This document shows, one piece after another, positions 11,191 to 21,993 of a stretch of DNA of 64,000 bases. The notes below the pieces were generated by a model. The model was not told where the DNA came from. It saw nothing but the letters and a program-made list of their open reading frames with translations, and did not search any database. The stretch is from Glebionis coronaria (lineage: Eukaryota > Streptophyta > Magnoliopsida > Asterales > Asteraceae), in assembly GCA_025667525.1 (NCBI GenBank), contig CM046878.1, positions 403,861,275-403,925,274 of the forward strand, given 5' to 3'. The position numbers and the translations under genes were made by a program. The number at the start of each line of letters is the position of its first letter. The first letter of the stretch is position 1.

Positions 11191-14019
11191 ATGTCTGAAG
11201 CAATAACCTCCTCCTCACCCTTACCAAACATCAAGATTCCCATGCTTGATGCAACCAACTTTGACTTATGGAAGTTCAACTTTGAACAATATCTGGGGAT
11301 CTATGACTACACACTCTGGGAGATTATTGAATATGAAAACTCATTCAATAAGGCTCAAAAGATTCTTGATGCCATTAGTCGAAGAACAGCTGTTGAAGGA
11401 TGCCCTGAAGAGGATAAGAAAGAAAAACCTGGAGATGGTAGAGCTGTAGCTGCTGAAGATATTGCAAAGAAAAGGGTTGACATGAAAGCCCTAAATATTC
11501 TGAAAGTCTCTTTGGGACAAGAAAACCAGCATAAATATAGAGGCTATGAATCTGCTAAAGATCTTTGGGAAGCTCTTGAAGTTGCATATGGTGGCAATGC
11601 CGACACTAAGGAAGAAAAGAAAAAGCAACTTCTACATGATTATGCTGTCTTCAAAGCTCAACCCAATGAGAAACTGAGTAGTGTGAGAAGCAGATTGCTT
11701 GACATCACAAGCAAGTTGTCCTTCATGGGGACACAAGTTGGTGATGTTGACACCAATGCTACCTTTATTAAAAGTCTTGGTGAGGCATGGAAGATTGAGG
11801 CAAGATCTATTCTTGCCAACAATACTTACAAGAGCTCCTCGTTTGATGACATCTACAACAAACTAAGACTGTTGGAAGATGAAACTCTTTTAGAGCATGG
11901 AAGCAAATCTACCACCAGCAACATGGCCTTCTTCTCTCATAGTGAAGGTCAATTCAATCAGAAGGACTCTTATATGCATCCAGTTACTGGATCATCATAT
12001 GTCAGCGCTGGAACAAGTCCTATCAACGTCTCCTTTTCAGACGCTGACACATTCAAGAATGACTCCCCAAGAGTTAAACCTACTGGTTTGGATTTGGATA
12101 CTGTTTGTGCTTACATTGCTTCTTTGCCCAATGGTTCAGTGATTACATATGAGGACCTTGAGCAGATAAGTGATGAGCACTTGGAAGAGATGGACATCAA
12201 GTGGAACATGGCTCTTGCTAGTATAAGAGCAAATAGGTGGAACAAAAAGTTTAAAAAGAAGATGACCTTCAATGCTAAAGACACAGCTGGATTTGATAAA
12301 TCCAAAGTTGAATGCTACAACTGTCATCGTATAGGGCACTTCATAAGGGAATGCAGATCTCCTACAAGATCTGATGTTGGTAAACCCTCAAGTCAGGTTG
12401 TTAAAGCTCAGGATTCCAAAGCCATGGTTGCAGTTCAAGGAATTGATGGTACAGGATGGGATTGGAGCTATCTGGCTAAGAATGCTGAAGAGGATAAAGC
12501 TTTGGTTGCTGATATTGAAGAAGAAGAGCATGTTGAATATGCTCTCATGGCACACTCCTCCTCTTCATCTGATAATGAGGTATATGATGATGCTTTTTGT
12601 AGCAAAGGTTGTCGGTTAAACACTGAAAGACTTAACAAAGAGGTGTTAAAACTAAAAGATGATATGAGTACTGAAAGGTGTAAATTGTCTAATTACCAAC
12701 TAGCTCTTACTGAAACTGAGAAAACCATTTCTGAATACAAGAAAATGGAATTTGACTTAAAAGATAAGATCAATATCTTAAAACATGAGCTAGAAGGTAG
12801 TATGGATGTTAGAAACATCATGAAAAAGGTTAATAGTGAATTACAGGCTAAGCTAGATGAGGCCATTAAGAATAAAGATAATGTTGACCTCAAAATTCAA
12901 AGATTTGATAGAGCCACCCAAACCCTAGGAGACTGTGTAGCTAAACAAAGGGATCCTAAGGACATGACTGGGATTGGGATGAATGATTACTCTCTGGTTC
13001 CACCACCAGCTGGTGACTTTTATGGTGTCCTTAGAAAGGACTTGTCTTGGACTGGTATACCAGAATGCCAAGAAGAGGAATTCATTCCTCCACCAAGAGT
13101 TGTCACTCCAGTGGAAGAGTATCAACAAAAATTGACTGACCTAAATGAGTGGAAGAAAGCTAACCCTACTTTATTTGTTAAGGGAGGCTTGCTATGTGAA
13201 AGTCCCAATGAATCACCACCCATTAAGGTTACTCACCCAATCACTGGTAAAGCTGTTGACCTAGGCTCAAACACTGTTAGAAGACCTACCATTAAATATG
13301 CAGAGATGTATAGGAATAATAGGTCACCCAAGAGCCAAGTTAGCAATCATGGAACAGGTTTCTTCTCTTCTAGACCTAAGGTTGTGTCTAAGAAAGCCTG
13401 TTACACTTGTGGTAGCTTTTCACATTTGGCATACAAGTGTGTCAACGCTCCCAAAGCCAGCGCTGACAGGAACAATTTCAGCGCTGACAGGAAGAAAGTC
13501 AACGTTGTTAGAAAGTCAAACGTTGTCAGACCCAAACCTTGTGTGCAACAAAGTCCACAAGTGATTAGACCTGCCCCATTCTTTTCTAGAAGGTCTAACA
13601 CTCATGGACAAAGACCTTTTCAAAAGACAAACACCTGGTCAAATAGGCAATGGGTTCCTGTAGCAAACCCTAGGTTCAACGCTGACAAGGGTAATTTCAA
13701 CGTTGACAGGACAAATTCTAACGCTAACAGAAACGTGACCAAACCTAAATATTTGCAGCCACAAGGTAAGGGGTCTAAAGCTTCTTCAAGTTTAACATGG
13801 AGACCCAAGAAAGATCAAAACCCTAATGATAATGGGATTTCAGTGACTTGCAATATATTTAATTACATTTCAAAGGTCATTACAAAACCTATTGCGGTTA
13901 ACTGGGTATTTCATCCTAAAAAGGATGAGAATGGGGTTGTTGTGAGAACTAAGTCTGTTCTTATTGAACAACCAGATGAATCCAAGTCTTTTGAGACTTG
14001 GGTTCCCAAAGAAAACTAA
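11191..14019 (+). CDS. gag: Gag polyprotein of Copia1, 942 aa, two zinc knuckles
   Basis: This is the capsid/nucleocapsid protein that packages element RNA in cytoplasmic virus-like particles. Residues about 1-240 form the UBN2-type Gag domain (LWKFNFEQYL, ALEVAYGG, KLSSVRSRLLDI). A first CCHC knuckle, CYNCHRIGHFIREC, starts at about residue 374. A Lys/Glu-rich coiled coil covers about 480-600. A second CCHC knuckle, CYTCGSFSHLAYKC, starts at about residue 737. Basic low-complexity segments after it contain repeated Ala/Val-Asp-Arg/Lys units encoded by the 21-bp motif. The ATG at 11191 is about 100 bases after the primer site and follows an A-rich leader. The frame is fully open, unlike pol. 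It ends in TAA just before a pyrimidine-rich CAG; pol continues in the -1 frame. The length is large for a plant Copia Gag but fits SIRE-type elements. Confidence 0.92.
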   Translation: MSEAITSSSPLPNIKIPMLDATNFDLWKFNFEQYLGIYDYTLWEIIEYENSFNKAQKILDAISRRTAVEGCPEEDKKEKPGDGRAVAAEDIAKKRVDMKALNILKVSLGQENQHKYRGYESAKDLWEALEVAYGGNADTKEEKKKQLLHDYAVFKAQPNEKLSSVRSRLLDITSKLSFMGTQVGDVDTNATFIKSLGEAWKIEARSILANNTYKSSSFDDIYNKLRLLEDETLLEHGSKSTTSNMAFFSHSEGQFNQKDSYMHPVTGSSYVSAGTSPINVSFSDADTFKNDSPRVKPTGLDLDTVCAYIASLPNGSVITYEDLEQISDEHLEEMDIKWNMALASIRANRWNKKFKKKMTFNAKDTAGFDKSKVECYNCHRIGHFIRECRSPTRSDVGKPSSQVVKAQDSKAMVAVQGIDGTGWDWSYLAKNAEEDKALVADIEEEEHVEYALMAHSSSSSDNEVYDDAFCSKGCRLNTERLNKEVLKLKDDMSTERCKLSNYQLALTETEKTISEYKKMEFDLKDKINILKHELEGSMDVRNIMKKVNSELQAKLDEAIKNKDNVDLKIQRFDRATQTLGDCVAKQRDPKDMTGIGMNDYSLVPPPAGDFYGVLRKDLSWTGIPECQEEEFIPPPRVVTPVEEYQQKLTDLNEWKKANPTLFVKGGLLCESPNESPPIKVTHPITGKAVDLGSNTVRRPTIKYAEMYRNNRSPKSQVSNHGTGFFSSRPKVVSKKACYTCGSFSHLAYKCVNAPKASADRNNFSADRKKVNVVRKSNVVRPKPCVQQSPQVIRPAPFFSRRSNTHGQRPFQKTNTWSNRQWVPVANPRFNADKGNFNVDRTNSNANRNVTKPKYLQPQGKGSKASSSLTWRPKKDQNPNDNGISVTCNIFNYISKVITKPIAVNWVFHPKKDENGVVVRTKSVLIEQPDESKSFETWVPKEN
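13444..13728 (+). repeat. 21-bp periodic motif clusters in gag
   Basis: Motif starts are at 13444, 13459, 13480, 13501 and 13519 (spacing 15, 21, 21, 18) and at 13678, 13699 and 13720 (21, 21). A smaller group lies at 12004, 12025 and 12040. In protein they give short Ser/Asn-Ala/Val-Asp-Arg/Lys units around the second zinc knuckle. Confidence 0.85.
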
Positions 14020-14039
14020 TTTTTTTTCTTTATGTGCAG
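14016..14039 (+). other. gag-pol junction: stop, frame change and splice-acceptor-like tract
   Basis: The gag stop TAA (14017-14019) lies in ctaat, followed by a T-rich run and tatgtgcag ending at 14039. Pol motifs resume at once in the -1 frame. The same arrangement is kept in Copia2 (minus, about 5706-5729): the same stop, a similar T-rich run and the same CAG. It looks like a branch point, pyrimidine tract and 3' splice site. No matching donor was identified. Ribosomal frameshifting is the alternative, but no canonical slippery heptamer is seen at the stop. Confidence 0.5.
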
Positions 14040-15650
14040 GGCATTCAAAGACAGATCAATGATTATGGATATTGGGATAGTGGATGCTCAAGGCACATGA
14101 CAGGGAAGGAAGACTATCTGACGAATTTCACCCCTATTAAAGATGGTGATAAGGTATACTTTGGAGGTGGTTATGGTACCATTACAGGCAAAGGAACCCT
14201 TCTCACCAATAATCTGCGTTTTGAGAACGTCTTCCTGGTAAAAGAACTTGATTATAATCTGTTTAGTGTATCACAAGTATGTGATAACAAAAATAAAGTT
14301 CTTTTTACTGATACTGAGTGTTTGGTGTTAAGCAAGGATTTTAAGATCCCTGATGAGAAATATATTGAGTACAGAACACCTAGGCATAAGGACATATATA
14401 ATGTGAATTTAAATGGGATTAAAATGAATACCAATATGTCTTGTTTTTATGCTAAGGCCTCAGTAGATGAGAGTAATTTGTGGCACAGGAGACTAGGGCA
14501 CATAAATTTTAAAAATATAAATAGGCTTGTGAGCACTTGGTTTAGTTGATGGTTTGACTGAGAAGGCCTTCCACAATGACCACTCTTGTGTTGCATGTCT
14601 TAAAGGCAAGCAGCACAAGGTCTCATTCAAGTCCAAACAGGTGCATACTAGTTCCAGACCTCTTCATATGCTTCACATGGACCTCTTTGGTCCAACAAAT
14701 ATAGAAAGTTTGAATGGTAAGTCATATTGCTTTGTTGTCACAGATGACTTTTCTAGGTTTACTTGGACATTCTTTCTAGCTATGAAGAGTGACACAGCTG
14801 ATGTTCTTATTGATTTTATCACTCAGATTGAGAAAAGGTCTGGCCATGAGGTTAAAATGCTTAGGAGTGATAATGGTGGAGAATTTAGGAACAAGAAGCT
14901 AGATGATTTCTGTGTCAGGAAAGGAATTACTAGGCAATTTAGTATTGCCAGAACCCCACAACAAAATGGGGTTGCTGAGAGGAAAAATAGAACCCTAATT
15001 GAAGCAGCCAGAACAATGTTGGCTGATGCTCACTTTCCAATAGCCTTTTGGGCTGAGGCTGTTAATACAGCATGCTATGTGCAAAATAGAGCATTGGTTA
15101 ACAAAATTCAGAACAAAACACCTTATGAGTTACTTTGGGGAAGAAAACCTAATATTGGTTTCTCAGACCTTTTGGTTGTCATGTAGTAGTATTGGATACT
15201 AGTGATGCCTTAGGGAAATTTAGTGCAAAAGGTGATGAGGGTTACTTCATGGGGTATTCAGTCCAGAGCAAGGGTTATAGGGTTTATCTTAAGGAGGACA
15301 AACGTATGGTTGAGAGAGTACATGTTAGGTTCTTAGAGAATAAACCTAGTGATCCTGAAAGTGGTCCTAATTGGTTGTTTGATTTGGAACCCTTATCTAG
15401 AACTTTAAATTATATGCCTGTCACTAATCCAGACATTGTGAAGGTAACTTCAAATGTTGTGGAGGAACAAGTTGTTAATGTTTCAGGTACACAGGTTCAT
15501 GAGAAGGTTGGATCACAAGCAGAAAAGGCATCTCCTACATTTGAATATGTCACAATTCCCATTTGGACAGATGCTTTTGCTGCTGCTGCTGCTGGACAAG
15601 ATAATGGTGGTTTCCAAATACCACCAGATACAAACATGCATGGTTCTTCA

Positions 15651-15773
15651 GGCGCTGACAAAGGCAAATCTAGCACTGACAAGACCAATTCAGACGTTGA
15701 TGGCTCAGACGTTGACAACAACATTTCAAGCGTTGTTAGCCCAAGCGCTGACAAACAAGGTTCAGACGTTGAC
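15651..15773 (+). repeat. 21-bp periodic motif cluster in the pol hinge
   Basis: Motif starts are at 15651, 15672, 15693, 15708, 15729, 15744 and 15765. The spacing is 21, 21, 15, 21, 15, 21. It encodes Asp-rich units (SADK, SDVD-like) in the linker between integrase and RT. Confidence 0.88.
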
Positions 15774-17639
15774 AACACCTTTGCACATCTTTTCTCTTCT
15801 ACTTTTGAACAAGGTGAACCTTCCAATTCTTATGAAGAAGGTCATCCTTATGTTGATATAAGAGAGTCTGATGAAGAAGATATTGGCAACATGGAGGGTG
15901 AGGTTGAGGACACCAGACTTTTTGAAGGAGGGGTTCTCACTTCCACAATGAAGAATCACCCCACATCTCAGATCATTGGTGATATTATGACTCAAGTTCA
16001 GACTAGAAGATCTCATCAAGGTCTTGGTGGGTTTATTGCCAATATACACAAGAAGGTTGATACCCCTCTTGTGCAAGCATGTTTGTTTGCATGTTTTCTG
16101 TCACAAGAAGAACCCAAGAAAATATTTGATGCTCTCAAAGAACCAATTTGGGTGGAAGCAATGCAGGATGAGCTTCACCAATTTGTAATTCAGGATGTTT
16201 GGGAGCTGGTTGATTGTCCTAGATATGTCAGACCTATAGGGACAAGATGGGTTCTTAGGAACAAAAGAGATGAAAGAGGCATTGTGGTCAGAAACAAGGC
16301 AAGGTTAGTGGCTCAAGGTTATACACAAGAGGAGGGGATAGACTATGAGGAGGTCTTTGCACCAGTTGCAAGGATTGAAGCTATTAGGATTTTTCTAGCC
16401 TATGCCTCATGCATGGGCTTTACAGTCTATCAAATGGATGTCAAAAGTGCTTTCCTCTATGGCACCATTGTTGAGGAAGTATATGTAATGCAACCTCCTG
16501 GTTTTGAGGATCCAGAGCATCCAGATAAAGTGTATAGAGTCAAAAAGGCTATGTATGGCCTTCATCAAGCCCCTAGAGCATGGTATGGTACTTTGTCTAC
16601 CTATTTGGTGGACAATGGATTCAAGAGGGGCACCATATATCAAACACTATTTACAAAGAAGAAAGGCAAGGATGTGTTGCTTGTGCAGGTCTATGTTGAT
16701 GATATCATTTTTGGGTCTACTGATCCAAAGATGAGTGAGGATTTCTCCAAGCTTATGACAGACAAATTCAAGATGAGTGCTATGGGGGAGATGAACTTCT
16801 TTCTAGGTTTACAAGTTCAGCAGAAAGAAGATGGTATCTTCATCTCCCAGGACAAATATGTTGCTGAGATCTTGAGGAAGTTTGGCTTTTCTCCACATGA
16901 AAAGAGGGCTACTACTCCTATGGATAGAGAACACCCTTGGGGAAAGATTGGAGATGGGAAAGATGTTGATGTCAGGCACTATAGATCCATGATTGGATCC
17001 TTGATGTATCTTACTGCCTCCAGACCTGACATTATGTTTGCTGTGTGCGCTTGTGCACGGCATCAAGTGACTCCCAAAGAATGTCACCTTTATGCTGTGA
17101 AGAGGATCTTTAGGTACCTAAGATGCTACCCTAGTCTTGGTTTGTGGTAACCAAAGGATTCACCATTGGAGCTGATTGCATATTCAGATAGTGATTATGG
17201 AGGTGATAAGTTTGATAGGAAATCCACAACTGGTGGATGTCAGTTTCTTGGGAGCAGGTTAATATCTTGGCAATGAAAGAAACAAATAGTGGTGGCTAAT
17301 TCTACAACTGAAGCAGAGTATGTGGCTGCAGCTGCATGTTGTGGTCAAGTGTTGTGGATTCAGAACCAGCTGTTGGACTATGGGTATGATTTCATGCATA
17401 CTAAGATATTTGTTGACAATAATAGTACTTTATGCATCATTAAGAATCCTGTACATCATTCTAAAACTAAACACATAGAAATTAGACACCATTTTATAAG
17501 AGATTGCTTTGAGAAAGGTTTAATACAACCAGATAGGGTTGACACTGAGGAAAATGTGTCAGATTTATTAACTAAACCTTTTGATGCTGGGAGATTTCAA
17601 TACTTGGTAACAAGTATTGGAATGGTCAATCTCACATAA

Positions 17640-18875
17640 TATGTGTTTTGGATTCTTTTTGTAAAAGTATGTACAGGATGATGCATTATTGTTATTGGTC
17701 TTATTGATGATTTAGATTTTCCACTATATTTTTCTAACACTGACAAATGTTGCTTGAACACTGATAAGTGTTTTTGCAATGTTGTCAGCAATATAATTGT
17801 CTAACGCTGACAAAGCTTCCCTCAACGCTGTCATGTGTTATCAGGGCGTTGTCAGCAACAATGTTAGTTTTGTGGTTTTCAATCTAAATGTGTAGATGGT
17901 GTTAGCAGTATACCTTTGGATACAGAGTTGCTTATGGATCAATGGAGAAGCATTTGGACAAGTTTTTATTTATGGATGATGGTTGGAATGTTTCATTCCT
18001 ATCTTGACATAAATTTTTTATGTTCATGCATGATTTTAGCAAACTTTTTGTATCATAGTTTAAAGGGAGGTTTTAGGAACCTTTAGGATTTTTGGGTATC
18101 CATATGATACTCTTATCACAATTCTAGATTGTGTCCACAGGTGAGTATGAGTTAGTTTTACTAAATCATGAGGCACTGTAGCATGCATAGTATATCAACT
18201 TTGCATGCTGCCAAGACATTTTTGGCCTAGAATTGGTTGTGGTCTGTTGGGAGACTTGGGAATGATTTTGATATAGGATTTACCTGGGAGTAACAAGGAT
18301 TTTATAAGGTAACTTTGTTGTTAAGAGTTTTGGTTAGCAAGGGACACTAGAGGACTGTTATGTCTATCTTGCTTATGCAAGTGTGCATAACTGGACAGTG
18401 CTTGCCGCCCTATGATAATTATCAGCTTTTGGTTATCTTCTCTAGGATAAATTACTTGTTAAGGTCATTTTTCACTTTTTAAAATATTAGATTTTTCCAA
18501 GTGTTGTTGTGACTAAATTGGACGCTGACATGGCTTTAGGCAAACGTTGACAAGATTATAGCCGTTGGGCGTTGATGGGTTATTTTTGACCGTTGACACT
18601 CAATGGGACCTACCCAGTTGTTACTTTTTGACATATTTTCAAGCCGTAATTTTAGGAGTTGTTACTTTCATTTAATGCATGAGATAACTTATAACTTTTT
18701 CAATATTTTCATGATTGATTTTTGAAAATCTTTGCCTATTTTTTGGGCCAATCACATGCATTTTTTCTCTCCTATAAATTTGGCTCCTATTTTAAACAGG
18801 GTATCTATAATTCTTGTCTAACAATTTTCTCTTATCAACTTCATCTTCTACACTTAAAATTAACAGCTTTCATCA
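17640..18875 (+). other. Copia1 noncoding gap between pol and the third ORF
   Basis: This is 1.24 kb without a gene. It contains two motif clusters: 17736, 17757, 17778, 17803, 17824 and 17845 (spacing 21, 21, 25, 21, 21), and 18521, 18543, 18568 and 18589. It ends in a short leader before ATG 18876 that includes 'cctataaatttgg' (18772), a possible TATA-like site for separate expression of the third ORF. Confidence 0.7.
17736..17853 (+). repeat. 21-bp periodic motif cluster in noncoding sequence
   Basis: There are six copies, such as aacactgac, aatgttgtc, aacgctgac and ggcgttgtc, at spacing 21, 21, 25, 21, 21. The region has no open frame, so the period here is not a by-product of codons. 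Confidence 0.85.
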
Positions 18876-21800
18876 ATGGCACCAAAGTTTAACTCAACGA
18901 AATTGGCATTGGGGTTCAGATCACAACACAACATGATTGCTTATCTTGAAGCTGATGATGCTCTGTTTCCCTAATACACACAAATGGTGGCGTTTTTGAA
19001 CGCATCCCCATTAAGGTATGCTCTTTCTCATGCACCACTCATTCTAGTCACACACATTAAGCAGTTTTGGAACACTGTCAGTTTCTCAACAGTTAATGGA
19101 GTGACCACATTGACTTCTATTGTTCATGGGCGGTCTTGGGTGGTTACTGAGGCCTTGGTACGCCAAGCCTTGCATCTTGATGATGCTGATGGTATAGCCA
19201 CCCTTCCCATAAATGAAATAGAACAAGGGCTTAGGGCTTTGGGATATCCTTTTCCTGATGAAGGTACTCTTAATAAGTATCATAAGCAGGAATTTCCCCC
19301 AGCCTGGAAGTACCTCATACACGTCCTCCTTCAATGTTTGAGTCCCAAATGTACTGCACACAATGAGATCAATAGATCCATTGCAAGTGCTATTGTGTGC
19401 ATTGCAACAGGGCAAAAATATAACTATTCTAAAATGATTTTTGAGGGGATGTGTAAAAACAAGGGGACAAAAATGACTTTAGCTTATCCCCGTTTTCTGC
19501 AAATGGTTTTTGATGATCAAGGTTACTGCTCAAGGGATCACAATGATTTCTATAAGATCCCTGAGCAAAAGAAAGCTATTTTTATGAAGATGGATTCACC
19601 ACCCCATAGAGACTTACCTTTAACCCCAGCCATGCTTGCTGTTATTGCAGCAGCACAACCCTAACCAGACCCCCAACCTCAAATTGACCCTCAACCACAA
19701 CTTGAACCAATTCCTGAACCTTTACCCTCACCTGAACAAATGCAAATTGACCAAGAACCCTTTGACACATCAAATGTTGGCGTTGATGTGCCTATTTCCA
19801 ACGCTGACACACAACCTTCACAATCCCAAACACCCCTTAACCAACCCACATCTACTCATTCTTCCACACCATCATCCACACCCCCTGAATATAGGTTGAT
19901 GAAACGCCAAAGGACTACTGGAGTGTTCTCCTCTGGTGGTCCTAGCCATGTAGCAGAGAGAACCACCACCATAAGTGTGGCTGGTGACCTGGATGAGGCT
20001 GGGACTATTGGTTCTGGCTTAGAAGCTGTCCAAGGCAGTCCCACCATCATTAAGTCCTCAACCTTGCCCAATGAATCTGAATTGGGAGGTCAAATCCCCA
20101 TTTTAGAAGAGGGCAGACTGGAACCAATGACTCTTATGGAATTGACGGCCGTCTGCATTAGCTTGCAAAAGCAAAATGCAGACTTAGTACAAATTGTCAG
20201 CTCACAAGGCCTTGAACTCAAGCAATTGAGGGAGAGGATTGTTGTTTTGGAAAGTGATCATGCTAGGAGGGGTATGGAGGAGTCTTCCAAAGGGGAGGAA
20301 GATCAAATAAATCTGAGTGATAAGGGCAGCCAAGATGGTCAATCAATGGATGTTGCTGAGGCCCTTACAACTTTGAAGAAACAAACAGGTTTTGATACGT
20401 CCTTAGTCTCTCCTACCAACTTAAATTTATCATTTACAGCTATGTTGAGAGAGGTTACACAAGGCGCTGAGGGAAAATATTTGAGCGTTGACAAGGCAAA
20501 TTTGGACGCTGATAGAAGTATTTTGGGCGCTGATAGGATAAATTTGGGCGTTGACAGACCTGCACATGAAGGTGATGTATCCCAGTCATCATCTATCATC
20601 AAGGAGGTTTCTACTCAGGTATTACCATCTACCTTACCAACCATTGCACCATCAGATAAGGGTAAGGGTAAAATGGTAGAAGAGATTGTTCTAAAGGATG
20701 CAGCCCAGGTTGAATTTGATAGAAGATTGGCTGAACAAATGATGGAACAAGATGAAAAGGAAAAGACACCATTTGTTGTGACTTTAGAAGAAGAAAGTGA
20801 TGGAGCTGGCTCAGACTCAAGTGTAATGATTATAGAACCTGAAAGGCTTGAGTATGGAGATGAGTTGGCCAAAGAGAAGCTGAGAGAATTGAAATTGCAG
20901 GTTGACTTTGACATGCCAGAGGTGGTTCAAATGTACAATGCTTGGGAAGAAAGCTGCATGGATAATCCAGACTTGACCATTTCAGATCAAATATGGGGTT
21001 TGGAGCTTCTTCTTAGAGTTCAGAAGGATTGTAAGGTAATTTTGAAACACAAGGCAAGCAATATTCTCTCAGAGTTAAAAAGGGATAGAAGGGAGCTCTA
21101 CTTTATGTTGCTCAGATGTCATGGAGTTGGATGGACATATCAGAAGTTGAAGGCTTTAACATTTGATGAGTTGGAAAACAGGGCTTATCCCATTTAGGTG
21201 AGAGTGCAGGAAGCAAACACTCTCAGACTTCTTTCAGATGAAAGAAAGGAGAAACTTGCAGAAGAAATGGAAATCAAGAAAGCTATGATGGTTCCCAGGC
21301 CAGTGAAGAAGGGAATTAAATTTGAGTTTCCAAAAGATATGGATCCACTATATCCAAGTGAAGAAGTTATAAGAAAGAGCCTCAAGCTCTCCCCATTAGA
21401 AGCTTCAAATATGGTGCAAGTGTTACCATTAGATTCCAGGAATCCAGTTATTAGCTATGAAGAAGATGAATGTGGATTCTAGAAGATTGGCAGATTTGGC
21501 AAGGAGGTACACACTTTTACCACTCTCATATCTTTGTTTGCAAGTTGTGATAGAGAAGACTTGGTGGACCTTTGGAGGTTGCTGGAGACCAAGTATGAGG
21601 CTGAAGCACCAAGTTCAGCTAATGGAATAAAACTTTGGACCACATTCAAAAGAATGTGTGGGCCAAAAGATGAAGATCCTGCAATATGGAAGGATCTTGA
21701 AGATGACCTCAGTGGTCTTCAATGGAGGTTATATTCAGCTGCTGGTGTATACCATTTGAGTTCTACAAATTTTGCTGAGTATCTACTTGTGGATGCCCAG

Positions 21801-21941
21801 TATTTCATATCCAAGGCTGTTTTGGAAAAGATGAAGGACACTCAGCTGGAAATAGATTATTCAAGTGACGTGGCAAAAGATTTGATCAGATTTATTCATT
21901 ACCAATATGAGAAGGTTTGTCAGACTCCTCCTAGTCCTTAA
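18876..21941 (+). pseudogene. Third (env-like) ORF of Copia1, four in-frame stops
   Basis: A single frame of about 1,021 codons can be followed from ATG 18876 to TAA at 21939. It is broken only by nonsense codons at 18972 (TAA), 19662 (TAA), 21195 (TAG) and 21480 (TAG); no frameshift is needed. The N-terminal third is a globular domain (motifs FLNASPLRYALSHAP, SWVVTEALVRQALHL, YLIHVLLQCLSPK). Next come a Pro/Gln-rich segment, a coiled-coil-like stretch (about 20150-20290), the 21-bp motif repeats, an acidic region and a C-terminal helical domain. SIRE/Maximus elements are known for an ORF here that was called env-like. I see no clear signal peptide or strong membrane segment, so envelope function is not supported. 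Similar plant proteins are often auto-named 'synaptobrevin, longin-like', which I do not adopt. Confidence 0.85.
20463..20555 (+). repeat. 21-bp periodic motif cluster in the third ORF
   Basis: Starts are at 20463, 20484, 20505, 20526 and 20547, spaced exactly 21 four times. A pair at 19779 and 19800 is also 21 apart. It encodes units such as SVDKAN and DADRS. Confidence 0.9.
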
Positions 21942-21980
21942 TGCTTATTCCGAAACTTGATCATAAGAGTGGATATCAAG

Positions 21981-21992
21981 TTTAGGGGAGGA
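21981..21992 (+). other. Copia1 polypurine tract
   Basis: TTTAGGGGAGGA lies directly before the 3' LTR start at 21994. It is the expected plus-strand primer. Confidence 0.85.
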
Positions 21993-21993
21993 T

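Larger units (their letters stand above)
13998..17639 (+). pseudogene. pol: Pol polyprotein of Copia1 (protease, integrase, RT, RNase H), disrupted
   Basis: The order is that of Ty1-copia. Aspartic protease: WDSGCSRHMTG, about 14075-14105. GAG-pre-integrase: LWHRRLGHINF. Integrase core: the three acidic positions are in HMDLFGP, RSDNGGEF and NGVAERKNR. Then an acidic hinge with 21-bp motif repeats (15651-15773), then RT with YVDD intact near 16692 and FLGLQVQQ. RNase H follows (SDSDYGGDKFDRKST, STTEAEYVA). Four lesions are visible: a net +1 frameshift near 14530, a 1-base loss in a T run near 15164, TAA at 17148-17150 between RT and RNase H, and TGA at 17274-17276. An RT position usually read as Asp-Lys is Tyr-Gln near 16640. 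Catalytic residues are otherwise preserved, which fits recent decay. Confidence 0.92.

Noticed and set aside
14004..14020. Canonical -1 slippery heptamer at the gag end
   Set aside because: The bases a-gaa-aac do not fit X-XXY-YYZ, so I do not claim programmed frameshifting.
18984..19664. Naming the third ORF a synaptobrevin/longin protein
   Set aside because: It lies inside a complete retrotransposon and shows no SNARE motif; the name is a carried-over automatic label.
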